Assembly (NCBI RefSeq): GCF_018143015.1
Contig: NC_054756.1
Location: 18,931,361 to 18,995,360 of the forward strand
Length of the DNA: 64,000 nucleotides
Source: Lytechinus variegatus
Taxonomy: Eukaryota > Echinodermata > Echinoidea > Temnopleuroida > Toxopneustidae
Direction: 5' to 3'
The translations under genes were made by a program, and so were the position numbers. Positions 43,494 through 55,962 of the stretch are shown here, in pieces (within the stretch, counting starts at the first letter, position 1; each line of letters starts with the position of its first letter). Below the pieces are notes generated by a model that worked only from the letters and a program-made list of their open reading frames with translations, did no database searches and was not told the DNA's origin.

Positions 43494-45581
43494 ATTGGGC
43501 TTATTTTCTTAAACCATGGACCCAGAGTAGGTCCATGCTTAAATATAGGAATCTGCACCATGAACCGGGTTTATACGATATTCACAGAGAGTGCCTGGTG
43601 GAAGATGGAACTACATTCTTTGCCTTGACGCATTTTCAACTGGGATAGTCCTTTTTTTGTTGAAACTGTCATGAGGTAAACGCGTAACGTATGTGCGACA
43701 TGGTCATTTTATTGTTTAGAAAATCCAGTTATTAGCTCATTGCATGTTATTAGAACAGTAAACTATTTTTGTGTTTCTAAAAGACTTTCAATTAACACCA
43801 CGTTATATCCACAGGCGGTGTCACACGTCTTAGTTACTATAGAGTCTATTAGAGAGTTGATTTTAGTTTATCAGGGAAAACCACGTTCTCCTAAGAAAGA
43901 CCATAGATCTCCGTTTAGGCAGTAAAAGTTATCTGAGGGAATCCACGTTAGTGACGAGTCTACAAGCCCAGCTGCCCCCCCCCCTCGGTTCTCCATCGAC
44001 ATGAAACGCTATTCATGTCAATCTCCGGGGCTAGATCTCATCCGTAATCGTCGAAGTCCGATCCGAGGGGTATCGATATCTGCGGAGGCAAAGGAACCGT
44101 CTAGTAAGCCAGCGCCAAGTGGAGGGAGCAAAGTATCTGCGAGGCTAGGGGACCGACTTTCGGGGGCCAAGTGGAGCAACGCCAGCTGCGGAGGCCAGGG
44201 ACTGCCGCGGAGTGCATGGAGTGCGGCGTGTCGCATCCAGACGGACGATGATTCCTCTTTATTTTGCCTATGATCATTTCAATATCCGTATGTGTCATAT
44301 ATCTTCATATACAAATCAAAGAAAATATTGAAAAGAGATTTAAACATTAAATCTTATATAACATTACACAGCTTGTTTATATTTTCTTTATTTGGTGTCT
44401 CAAGTAGCAATTAATAAATAAAAAAAAGTCACGTGACAGTTTTTTACCAATGAAACAAGCATGACAAGCAACTTCAACGCTAGCCACCGTCTCTTCACGA
44501 CTCATTTGCTGGCTTCAAAAAAAAGGGTGTCGATAACTTCTTAAAGTGACATTTCTAGTCCGTGCTTAGGACTTTTATTTTTGCTTGTCAAAATTTTTCG
44601 GGGACGAAATATTTGTCTGACAAAAAAAGTGTGGAATCGAGTCATCATCCAGAAGATATAAGTCCATGACGGCCTTCATACAGTATTGTAATCAAATTAT
44701 CCCTAACAAGGTGTGTCAGGATCCGATTTATAGCCTACCTCAACGATCGCATAGCCAGCCGAACTAAATCTTACCTGTATTTCTTTATAATCAAACGGAA
44801 TTTATAGCCAGAGCATGGAGAGAAAAGGAAGGGGGTAGGGAGAGAGCGGGGGAGAGTTTGGTAGAGAGAGGAAGAGACACAGGGAGAGGGAGAAACATAC
44901 GGGTAGGTGGAGAAAGGGTGGGAGTATGACAGGCCGTTCATACCGTAAGCCGTCATTCATTCACTCACTAGAGTCACATGTTGTCATGATAATGTATTAA
45001 ATGAAGAAATCGCCAGACCATACATTAGAACAAAGTACTTTTCTTATTTATTCATTCCAGTTCAAACTTCCGCCTATCTTATATTCTTCTCTTTTTTCCT
45101 TTACGATTTGGCTCCTATTCCCCCTTTAACAATCAAGCAAAGAGAAACAAAGCTAAATATGTAATACTATTTGTTCAGTATGAATAATATGATGATAAAA
45201 ATACATGATGATCAGGAATGAACATAAATTTGATATCGATTTTATCACATCCTGGCATTGAAGAGGTAACTTCCCGTTTCGAGATATGATCAGTCGTTGG
45301 CATGGCATCAAAACATTAATGGGGGAATAAAAGATAAATAGAAGATTAATGATATGAAGTGCAATATCAAATCATTTCTCTGCAGAATGCTCGGAAAGAA
45401 TATTATGATTAAAACACATAAGCCTTGACAGAGGGAGAGGGAACACTTCACCAAGCGGGTCATTCTGGTAGTGCTGTGTAAACCGTTCACTCGAGTTAAA
45501 GGGGTCTGATTACACAGCCTTCAATGCTTTATTTACAGAAGGCCCTTTCGATCAAAAATCGAAACAGCAAGTTTTAAATGT
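43494..45581. other. 3' flank of the plus MAM gene and intergenic DNA
   Basis: The nearest clear AATAAA is at 44413-44418, about 920 bases past the stop, and is the only candidate poly(A) signal that I would name. A GC-rich block at about 43960-44260 stands out from the AT-rich surroundings but shows no known domain. A GA-rich tract lies at 44815-44935. No gene is recognised. Confidence 0.4.
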
Positions 45582-46178
45582 CAAGTCCACCCCAGAAAAA
45601 TGATGCTTTGAACAAATACAGAAAACCTAACTTGCATAATGCTGAAAATTTCATCAAAATCGGATGTAAAATAAAGTTATGACATTTTAAAGTTTCACCT
45701 ATTTTTCAAAAAACAGTGATGTGCGTTTTTTCAGGGACATGCAGATGAGAAAGTCGATGATGTCCTTCACTCACCATGCTCACTATTTCTTTTGTTTTTA
45801 CTGTTTGAATTAAACAATTTTTTATTTAAAAAAAATTGACATTAAGGACCAACTTGACTTGGCCATATAGTGTAAAAAAATGCAAATTCTACGTGTTCGG
45901 GGAGGAAATAATCTTTGTTTCACTTGACAATGAAGAGAGAATTACAATATTTCATATTTCATAAAATACAAAATAAATAGTGAGTTGATGACGTCATCAG
46001 TCTCCTCATTTGGATATCGACCAGGATGTGCATGTATAACTATTCTGTGAAATTAAGCAAAACTCTAAAATAACATAACTTTCTCATTTTACATCCGTTT
46101 TTGATGAAATTTTCAGTGTTATGCTTGTTGGATTTTTCTCTTGTTATTCAAATCAACTTCAGGTCGGGGTGGACTTGT
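45582..46178. mobile_element. Foldback element of the CAAGTCCACCCC family, copy 2
   Basis: It starts TCAAGTCCACCCCAGAAAA and ends GGGGTGGACTTG. The interior follows copy 1 at 9731-10308 block by block (GTTATGACATTTTAAAGTTT, TGACGTCATCAGTCTCCTCA, GACCAGGATGTGCATGTA). Confidence 0.7.
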
Positions 46179-46766
46179 ACTTTGAATGAGCTATTATTTT
46201 GTCAAGACCAGCTTGTTTATCAAAGTTTTAATCGGGTTTGTGCCTGCAGATGTCACAGTGTCCTATCCTAAGCCCAGCGCATTTATCAGAACTTTTATTC
46301 TCCATACAACGTATCCGAGGCATAGTTATCGAAGTTCCAAAACCGAATAACAACCCTATTCCGATTTTATTGAAATACATGCAATGTTGGTCTACCTTCC
46401 ATGTTCTCTCTGCCAATTAATTTGCTAGAATTGGCTGATACATGGTCTAAAAATAGAAAGAGCTGCGCACTAATATAATAAGTCTTTTGTAACGAATCAA
46501 AGGGACGCTTTCCCTTTTAAAATAACAAAACATTGCTCTTTGAGAGATCAAAAGTTGTGTATTCTGAAGTAGTCGACGAATAGTTTCGTATTGACATCCA
46601 TGAATGGAATACAAGAAATTGGGAAGAAAACAATCAATATTCTAACCATTTAGTTTATTAGAGCAGTTTTTGTTTCATTTCGTGAACAGTCTGACTGCTT
46701 TATTCGTATTTAAAATAAAAATCCTAGTTCAGGCCCTACATGTAGAAGCTATATTGACCGCATACA

Positions 46767-47130
46767 TTCGTAATTCCGAAGCTTCGTAATTCCGAAGGTT
46801 CGGTTATTCCGAAGGTTCGTATTTCCGAAGGTTCGTAATTCCGAAGGTTCGTAATTCCGAAGGTTCGTCAATCCGAAAACGAAATAAGGTTCGTAATTCC
46901 GAAGGTTCGTTAATCCGAAAACGAAATAAGGTTCGTAATTCCGAAGGTTCGTTAATCCGGAAACAAAATAAGGTTCGTAATTCCGAAGGTTCGTTAATCC
47001 GAAAAAGAAATAAGGTTCGTAATTCCGAAGGTTCGTTAATCCGAAAACGAAATAAGGTTCGTTAATCCGAAAACGAAATAAGGTTCGTTAATCCGAAAAT
47101 TAAATAAGGTTCGTATTTCCGAAAATGAAA
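46767..47130 (+). repeat. Left inverted-end minisatellite array
   Basis: Nested units of about 15 and 42 bases: TTCGTAATTCCGAAGG first, then a longer unit adding TTCGTTAATCCGAAAACGAAATAAGG, repeated with few changes. Confidence 0.8.
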
Positions 47131-47613
47131 ATAATTCATTTTGGTAACAAAAACGATGTTGTCATTACAAGATTACACGATATTATGCAATGATAGTAAT
47201 AACGATCGATGATGTGTGTTGGGCCAAAGCATGTATTTCATTAAGAATGGCGCCCTGATCAAGCATAGGCTAATTTCGATTTTATCTGAGCAATTGCTGC
47301 CTATAAGCAAATAATTTAATTAAAGATGCAGGGGATCAAGTGTGTTGGAAGCGTGCGAGCAACCTCTAGATAATAGGATTTGTATTGGAGGGGATGTCAT
47401 TTTTAATAACAGCTTCTGCTGGTAATAAAAATAATACTAATAATGATCCTTGTGAGATGTTGAAAGCGCGAATCGCAAGCTGAAACTAGTAGACATTTCA
47501 TGTAACAAGACGTGAAGTGAGCATTCGGAGCATTTTTTGTAATCGTGAGAAAGATGTGTATCTTTCTAAAGAATTAATGCGAGGGCGAGTTGTAATTTGT
47601 TTATATACTGACC

Positions 47614-47752
47614 TGGGGCCCGTTGCATGAAACTTTTTTTGCCCTGTTTTGTTTTTGCCCTGTGCTAAAGTAATTGGCGGAAATCAGACTAATCTTAGTT
47701 TTCAGTTTTTACCAGAGTTTTCTCAGGTAAAAAGTTTTATGCAACAGGCTTC
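47614..47752. mobile_element. Short foldback element nested in the larger one
   Basis: TGGGGCCCGTTGCATGAAACTTTTT and AAAAGTTTTATGCAACAGGCTTC are inverted ends; related at the tips to the CCGTTGCA family. Confidence 0.55.
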
Positions 47753-49659
47753 AGAAAGTAATCTTTTAAGGACTGCATTTAGTGACTCATGAATAGAATA
47801 TATATCTCACGAACTATATAATGAGAGCGCGAACAGCAAGCTTAAAATTTGTGATATTCCAACCTGAAAACTGGACATTTCATACTTCTTTTTTGTAACC
47901 AGGAATAGAATGAGTTCCTCAATAAACAATGCGAGCGAGAAACGTGAGCCAAATTTTTCCGATTTTCCAACCTGAAAACTGGACATTCTATAGCATTCTT
48001 GTAAAAAAAAATAATAATAGCTGGGAGAATAGTTTTCAGAACTGAAGTGGCTTCCCTGGGTAAATGATATCTATATCAATATCATCATTCTAGGCCCACA
48101 TGAAATTTCCAAAAGTTTGAGCACGTGATTCGCTCGCAACATCTCACAAGGATGCCCTTTTCACAGTATTGACCAAAAAGGTGAATTTTACATCTTCAGA
48201 TTTGACTTTTTCCCCCAAACCGCTTGCTCTCTACGCTCGCAGAAATGAAACGTAAATATATAACTTTAGCATGTTTAGTGATCACTTAAAAAATTGTGCT
48301 CAATTTAGTTACTACAAAAACACACAACCTCTTTACACAGATGATAATCTAATGGTGAAAATATCCGTTTGCACCAAATTGCCCCTATTGGCCCCTTTTT
48401 TTTACTTTGCCCCCCCCCCAAAAAAAAAAATACGTTCCGCCGCCATTGGCTAAAACACGCATCGTCTTCATGGCTAACTGCAAAAAGTTCTTAAAATGTC
48501 CCCTTTAGATCAGATCAGAGCTTATATATTTAAAAATTCTGTTCGCGCTTCTTGCTAGCAGTTATTATCTAAATTTAGTTACATAGGCATCTCGCTTTGA
48601 AGATCACAAACATATTGCCCATCATATTAACAAAAATATAGCTCGCGCTCGCATTATTTAAAAAGGGTTTATCATGTTATTACATATTTACTTTATTTTA
48701 TAAGGATAAGGATAATTATTGACTGTTAGGACTACCCTTTCAAAGAAACAAACAAAAATCAACTTTAAACTGCCGATCAAGGAAAATATGGCTAAAAAAA
48801 AATCCCCCCCCCCCTCTATTTGACGAAAGTTGGATCCGCCGGGAGGGAGGCAGGGGGCATCAAAAATGGAATAAAAAACAGGGGAATTAATATTTTCCAA
48901 AATGGGAAAGTTCCTTTTTCAAAAATAAATATGCCGTTTTTCATGTTTTATCGAAATAAAATACTCTTTTTAAAGTATACAAGTTAAGTTAAGTTTTCAG
49001 GCTGGAATATTGAAAAATTTCAGCTTGCGCTTCGCACTCTCATTCGATTGGTGAAATATGCATCCTAAAGAGGTCACTAAATGCTTTCTTTAACAGGTTC
49101 CTTTTCTGGTCAGTATGTTTAAGCTCGCGTTTTGCGCTCGTGTTAATTCTTTAGTTAGATGCACATCTTTTTAATGACAGCAGAAATCTGCTCGGATTTT
49201 TAAAAACTAATTTTCATTTTTTATTGAAATAACCTAAAGTTTAGCTTGTGATTCACGCTCGCAACACCTCGCAATAATGCCATTTTAATAATAACTGACC
49301 ACAAAAAACGTTATACAACTTCACCTTTGAATTTGTTTTACCAAGCCGCTCGCTCATTATACTCTCTCCCGAAAAATAAAGCCTAAATATACATTTTGCC
49401 ATAATAAGAAGTCACTTCAAAAAAGTTATTCTCTACTTAATCACTATCAAACAGACAATGACTTCAAGCAGATGATAATCTTAAGGTGAAAATATCACCA
49501 CAGTCCCAATTTTGACGTATGAGTTTCATTTTTTGGCTTTACCCCCAACGAAAATTCGTTCGGCCGCCCTTGCCTTCCCATCCTCATATGATAATTGAAC
49601 GGCAACAGTGTCCCCCGCCCCTCCCCTTGCCTCTGCCTCTGCTTTCCCGGTTTTCATTT

Positions 49660-50060
49660 TTCGGATTAACGAACCTTATTTTGTTTTCGGATTAACGAAC
49701 CTTATTTTGTTTTCGGATTAACGAACCTTATTTCGTTTTCGGATTAACGAACCTTCGGAAAAACGAACCTTATTTTGTTTTCGGATTAACGAACCTTATT
49801 TCGTTTTCGGATTAACGAACCTTCGGAAAAACGAACCTTATTTCGTTTTCGGATCAACGAACCTTCGGAATAACGAACCTTTTTTCGTTTTCGGATTAAC
49901 GAACCTTCGGAACAACGAACCTTATTTCGTTTTCGGATTAACGAACCTTCGGAACAACGAACCTTATTTCGTTTTCGGATTATCGAACATCGAGGTATAG
50001 GCAATTTACGTGTTTCGGAATTACGAACCTTCGGAATTACGAAGCTTCGGAAATACGAAG
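49660..50060 (-). repeat. Right inverted-end minisatellite array
   Basis: The reverse complement of the left array: TTTTCGGATTAACGAACCTT, with units ending CGAACCTTCGGAA, and a last stretch TTCGGAATTACGAAGCTTCGG that mirrors the outermost left bases. Confidence 0.8.
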
Positions 50061-50067
50061 TGTAACC

Positions 50068-51995
50068 ATATTGACAATACTTCTCACAATATTTTTAAAA
50101 GTGTAACTTTTGAATTAAAATTATTGCAATTACTTTAAATGCAAAATGTTAATTTTAATTGGGCCTATTGATGTCATTAAGCATACGATTGTTACAGTCA
50201 AGAGGAATAACAAGAGTGCAACAAAATCAAATATGTATATATTCTAATCCATATTGATTTGGTCGATGTATGTACTCAATTGACACGAGCGACTCGGAGG
50301 TGGATCTTTCTTTTAGCACCCTAGATTTATGGAGTTTTAATTAAAAGGGTACCCCTAAAATTGAACTTGTATTGGGGTTTTATTCAGGACTTATATTATT
50401 TTGTGTCAACAGTTAATTCAACGATTCTGCTAATATGTGGGCAAGGGAACTCCACTGTTATGTCATATTTTTTTAAATTTTCCATCGGATCTTGATAAGG
50501 AGCCGGGATTTTATAGAAGAGTTAATCAGCCCAGGGCTCTCCTTATCATGGTTTTCTGATCTTCTTCCATTTTATCCCTCTTTCCCCCTTTTTTATTATT
50601 TTATTTAAGTAGGCCTAATTGAAAATTAAAATGGATATCGCCCCCCCCCCCATGGCACCCTTCTTCGTGATCCGACCCTGATCCCAAAACATACGCTCTG
50701 TTCACGGAAGATAGGACTTGTCATAAAAAAATCATACATCTTATATTGGACAATAAACTAGAACATAGCGAGTACCCCCCCCCCCCCCCGTCGTCTTCGG
50801 CGTTCACAACCGCGTTCAAACCTTGACCTATTGCAGGGGCCGCAGAAGCGCCTCCCCCCCTCCGTTTTTTTTTCAAAACCGTGTACCAAAAAACCGTAAA
50901 AATTATCATATGATTGTGATTTCTTGCATGGTCAGCCCCGCCCCCCCTACCTTCTTTGAAAACCATTCCGCGGCCCTGTATTGTGCTTTCACTTAAATCG
51001 GGGGTTTCCCTACGAAACCCGGTGCAACGCTCTTTACTGTGAGGTGGATTGGGAGTTATTCAGACAACAAAAGCTTCAGTGAACGCGAACAATGGTCCAG
51101 GAATGGCATCACACCCTTTTACATCAAAGGTTATACAAACCTACGTTGTCTCAATGCCTGGCTTATGAATTCTATTCAGTCATCGAGGACTCTGGGTAGT
51201 TTTGGCAGACCATGCATACAAGAAAACAAGGATATTTTTATTGTAAAGTGAGTTGGCATTTCGTTTTTTTAATCGAATACACTGAATGATTGTCTAAACT
51301 CTTATCATACTTCCATTTGTGATAGGTCGAACGTGAACACAACCTCAGTCACACACACGCACCCCCCCCCCCCCACCCACACACACACGCACGCACAAAC
51401 CTCCCGCTCCTCTAACTTCCAAATGCAAAAACAAGCAAAAAGCGGAAGTAGTTAAAAAAATCAAGTCCTTTCACAATAAGTAACCCTGATTAAGGTGATA
51501 TTTGTTGATGGTAATAGCTTGATCGGGTGTTCTTTTGTCCGTGTGGCACATGGCTGAATCACAAAAGAAACCCATACTCACTCGAGTACTACACTAGAAA
51601 CGTAACACGAAACTCTGATTTATTTCATTCAATTCAGGCATTACCATAAGCAGGCACAACGGTCATGACGCCAGGCGTAAGCAGTGGTAGCTAGTTTCAC
51701 CATCCTCCGATACCGGTACCGACTGACAAGTGGTGTAGATCGACTGACAAACCGGAAGTACCATCTCTGGAATCCCCGCTGAAATCATCATTCGGGTATT
51801 AGTCTATTTCCTTCTCAATTCCTGTCTCATTGAAATTGGAGTCATGCATGCAGTGCACGTAAGTTTCTCCCTCATACCAGGATACGACGATCTCTAAATG
51901 AATGGATATTAGGAAAAATTCAACGCAAACTCTTAAATGATACTGAAGTACAGGTGCTTCATACGCTACTATTGGAATTAATCGTCAACTTCATA
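50068..51995. other. Intergenic DNA upstream of the lectin gene
   Basis: It contains C runs near 50640 and 50776, a GC-rich repeat fragment at 50770-50960 and a CA/C-rich simple repeat at 51345-51400. A 70-codon open frame at 51039-51251 shows no known domain. The promoter of the lectin gene should lie toward the right end; no clear TATA box is seen. Confidence 0.4.
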
Positions 51996-52080
51996 ATGGC
52001 GTTGTTTGGAGATGCTGTTCAAGGATGCTTCAGGGTGTATTTGCCCATCATGCTCTTATGGATTATTTCTCCTGCAAGAG
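51996..52080 (+). CDS. Lectin-like gene exon 1: signal peptide
   Basis: Starts ATGGCGTTGTTTGG and encodes VYLPIMLLWIISPAR after a short polar start. GTTTGT donor, phase 1, in frame with exon 2. The longer-than-usual polar N-terminus leaves some doubt about the start; there is a second ATG only inside the hydrophobic core. Confidence 0.7.
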
Positions 52081-55000
52081 GTTTGTGCTTTGATCGAACT
52101 TACTTGGTGTGCCTTCGTTCTATTTTTTTTAAGTTTCTAGAAACCGATCCGGTTAACATGTTCGTCATCATTTTCACATGTTGTTATATCAACGTTATTC
52201 ACAATTTTTCGGGAAACCAATCAGATTTGATATCTCTTAATATCATTAACAAACTGTGAAAAAATAATAACTGATGTTAGTTATGCGGCCTGGTGGGTGT
52301 TTCATAAAGCTGTTCGTAAGTTAAGAACGACTTTAAGAACGACTGGTGATCCTTTCATGTGATAAATGTATATTCATTGGTGATAGTTTAGCGCGTAAGA
52401 AAGGTTCACCAGTCGTTCTTATCTTACGAACAGCTTTATGAAACGGCCCAAACGGCCCCCGTCACATGTCGTTATTTCTTTCCGGGGCATCATCGACAAT
52501 CTGTGAAGGAAACTCATTTTTATAACACGGGTAAACTCCCGTTATAATCACTCATTCAATGAACAAGGTTATGATATAACCTTGTTCTAACTTACATCTC
52601 CATGTGTGGCAAAATAAGGGTGGCAATGTTTGGCTTATTTTCTCTTTTTCTTTGGGGCAAATGCTTGATATTTTTACACTGACAGTTTCCATTACACCTA
52701 TTATTCATACAACTTGACTTTTTATTTAAATTTGATTCTTTAAATCATTTTTTCTTAATTAAAAATGGAGATCAAAAAATGGAAATTTTCTTGCCATATT
52801 ACTTTCCACCAATAGAGGGCGTACAAAAATATCCCCAAAATTCAAGTTTTTGAGCGCTCTGGTAAATACAAAAATTATTCCCAAGTTACTAATGACAAAT
52901 AAATTGCAACTGTATGGAAATTAGTAATTTTGGTCACAAAAGTGATATTTTAAATGATTTTTAAAAATGTGTGTTCTGTACAACATTGGCATACCATACT
53001 CCTACCTGTAGATTCCCCCACAGGCAGGGTGGTAGCTGTGAAAAAGTGGTTATAATATCACAATCCTGTAGTTAAGCTATCCCCCTCTAGAATTTGGGAT
53101 AAAAACCAAAAAAATTGGATGACAAATTAATTGAAAACAAATATTGCGGATTTCTGTTGAATCGCGGTTTTCTGGATTCCGACCATTACCTTCCTGAGGT
53201 TATAATCGTGTGTGTTCAGGATATACCTGCTTGCATTTCAAACCTTGACCTACCACTAGAATTGTTTCACCCTTTGTAGCATGTACTTTAAAACTGTTGG
53301 TCACATTCTTTTGTAAATCATGTAAATCGATTGGAATGATAAGGATATAGAATATTCATAAAACTGTTCAATTTGACTTCACAGAAAAACACTTCGGTAG
53401 TACATTTTTGGTTATTTTCAATATGGAAATGTTGAAGCCTGGCAGGCCGATCGCGTAATTAGTCGAACACATTTGAGGGGGCCCGACATAAAGCAGATAG
53501 AGCAATAGTTCTAAACAGATACGAGCGACTGAGTGACATTTGTCATAAAAACCGTGACATTTTTATATAGTTTTTTATATAAAAAAACATATACAATATT
53601 TCACTCCACCCTCTTTTTCTCTCTCTCTCTCTCCCCCTCTCTCTCCCTTCTTTCTCTCTCCCTCTCTCTCTCATTTTGTCTCACCTGTATAGCAAAGCGA
53701 GACTATGAGCCTTACTTTCATGAAGCATTTTTACCTAATATTTTTTAGAGTGTACGCCCCTGATCCTACATCACACTAATGATTATGAATATGTTACTTC
53801 GAAACACTTATGTCTTTTTTTTTACTTCCCGCTCGATAATTACAATGACTATATCAACATGATAATTCTGGTCTTCAAAATGTGCACGCTACATGTTAGT
53901 AACACTCAATAAGCACCCTTTTTTCTTTTTTCTTTTTATACAAATTGTGTTTTCCACCAATAATCGACAATGATCGAGAGGCCGCAAGCGACACTCGTGG
54001 TGATGGCATGGTATTGATCTGTTATAATATTAAAGGAGAATGAAACCATTGGAACAAGATAGCTTGTGTGAGAACAGAAAAATCAAAGAAACAGATCATC
54101 AAAAGTTTGAGAAAAATCGGACAAATAATGAGAAAGTTATGAGCATTTGAATATTGCGATCACTAATGCTATGGAGATAGCAAATTGGCAATGCGACAAA
54201 GATGTGTGACGTCACTTGTGAACAACTCTCCCCATTACTTTAGTATATATTTCACTTGAATTGCCTCTTTTATCACATCTATCCATAGATCATGTGTTCT
54301 TTCTACATGAGGGCATGTAATACATATTTTTTTAAGAATACATCATGGATAAAGAGTTTGTATCATCATTAGAAAAAACAAACAGAGACATTTTGAGGGT
54401 ATTTTATAGTCCACCAAAGGGAAAGTTGTTCATCAGTGACATCACACATCCTTGTCGCATTGCCAATGGGAGGATCTCCATTGCAGTAGTGATTGCAATA
54501 TTCAAATGCTCATAACTTTCTCATTATTTGTCCGATTTTTCTCAAACTTTCTTTATTCTTATTCTTTGATTTTTCTGTTTCTACACAAGCCTATTTGTTC
54601 CAAAGGTTTCATTCCCCTTTAAGGGCTGTCACTAATTTTCGTGACACCCCCCCCCCATCAGCTAACTGTGGAGATGGAATTTGTTTAAGATATTTGTTGT
54701 TTGGTATCTAATACGAATTTATTGAGCCCTTCAATTATTCAAACTTTTACTAAATGTGTATACCTTTTACGAATAAACGATCGTTGACAATTTGGTTGAT
54801 TTCAACATGTTCAACGACTTCCGTTTGAACAAGCTTTAATTGTTTTCATACACACGTACGTCCCTTCTCATTGAGGGCTAACTGCCAACTGTGCCCCCCT
54901 CCCCTTTGAGAAGCAAAAGTAAAAAAAATTGTAACGTTAAAATGCCATGAAAACAGAGGTGTGCCCCCTCTTTTGAACTTGAAGACCTTATCTTTCTCTC

Positions 55001-55921
55001 TTTTTTTTTTGCTTTTCAAAATTTTTCGGGGTAAAATATCCTCCGAAAGATTTGCCCCCCCCCCCTTTTGGAAAAATCCTAGATTCGCCCCTGGATAAGG
55101 ATAAAATCAATAAAGCACTGATATAGGTCCATTTTGTAAGAATGTTTCCGCTCCACTTCGGGGAGGGGTGTCCATTTACAATCAGCGAAACGGAAATGTT
55201 ATAAGATTGCATTTCTAAATTATTCTTTCACGACTTTGTAAAGTTGCAGGTCAGGATTGCTCTGCTTCAGGGGAAGATGTCTTTGAAGGCTATCGTTATG
55301 TTTTCTACCATGGTACCGATGGTGTCCACAGAACTTTCTCAGCCACACGAACACACTGTCAAAGCCTAGGAGGTGATATGCCCATCATCACATCAGCTGC
55401 ACAAAATGTACGTATGAAATACTGTTTACTTCCAACGTTAAAAAACCCTATATATCACTTCAATAATAGACAGGAATTGGTCTTTATTCATAATAGGACA
55501 CATTGATGATCAATAGTCATAATAAACAAAAAGGGTTACTAGTTATAATGTCTGATTGTTTGATGTAGTGATGTTCTTTGTTATGAACAGGGTGTTAGGA
55601 AAAAAAACAGTTAAGCTAGCAATTATTTACTACTATGAAATAAGAGCAGATATTGTTTTTCAACTAGCAGAATACTGCTGACAGAAGGGTCAGATTTTCT
55701 GAAGGGGGCAAAAATGAACGAACAAGATTCATTTGGTTTCGTTCCTGAAGATTTTTGAAACTCATTTTGATACATTTGGCCGAAAGGATGATAAAGAAGA
55801 ATACATTAGCTACCAGGTGCATTGAGCACATAATCAACAATGTGGATTTGGCGCTTTAGAAATACTCTATATTATTTCTTAGTCATGTATAAAGTGGGGA
55901 AGCATAATGAAGAACTATATA

Positions 55922-55962
<41 letters not shown>

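Larger units (their letters stand above)
46759..50067. mobile_element. Foldback transposon whose inverted ends are tandem-repeat arrays
   Basis: The left end (46767-47130) repeats GGTTCGTTAATCCGAAAACG and GGTTCGTAATTCCGAAG. The right end (49660-50060) carries the same units in reverse. ATATTGAC occurs just outside both ends (46751-46758 and 50068-50075) and may be an 8-base target duplication. The middle holds a smaller foldback (47614-47752) and the GCTCGCG-type repeats. No transposase is seen. The layout resembles Drosophila FB elements, whose long inverted ends are built of short tandem repeats. Confidence 0.7.

Noticed and set aside
49786..50004. 72-codon frame with a repeated EGSLIRKRNKVR peptide
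   Set aside because: It is the translation of the inverted-end minisatellite array; no start context, domain or splice signals support a protein.
51039..51251. 70-codon frame upstream of the lectin-like gene
   Set aside because: No known domain, signal peptide or fitting splice phase; the signal-peptide exon at 51996 joins the lectin exons without it.
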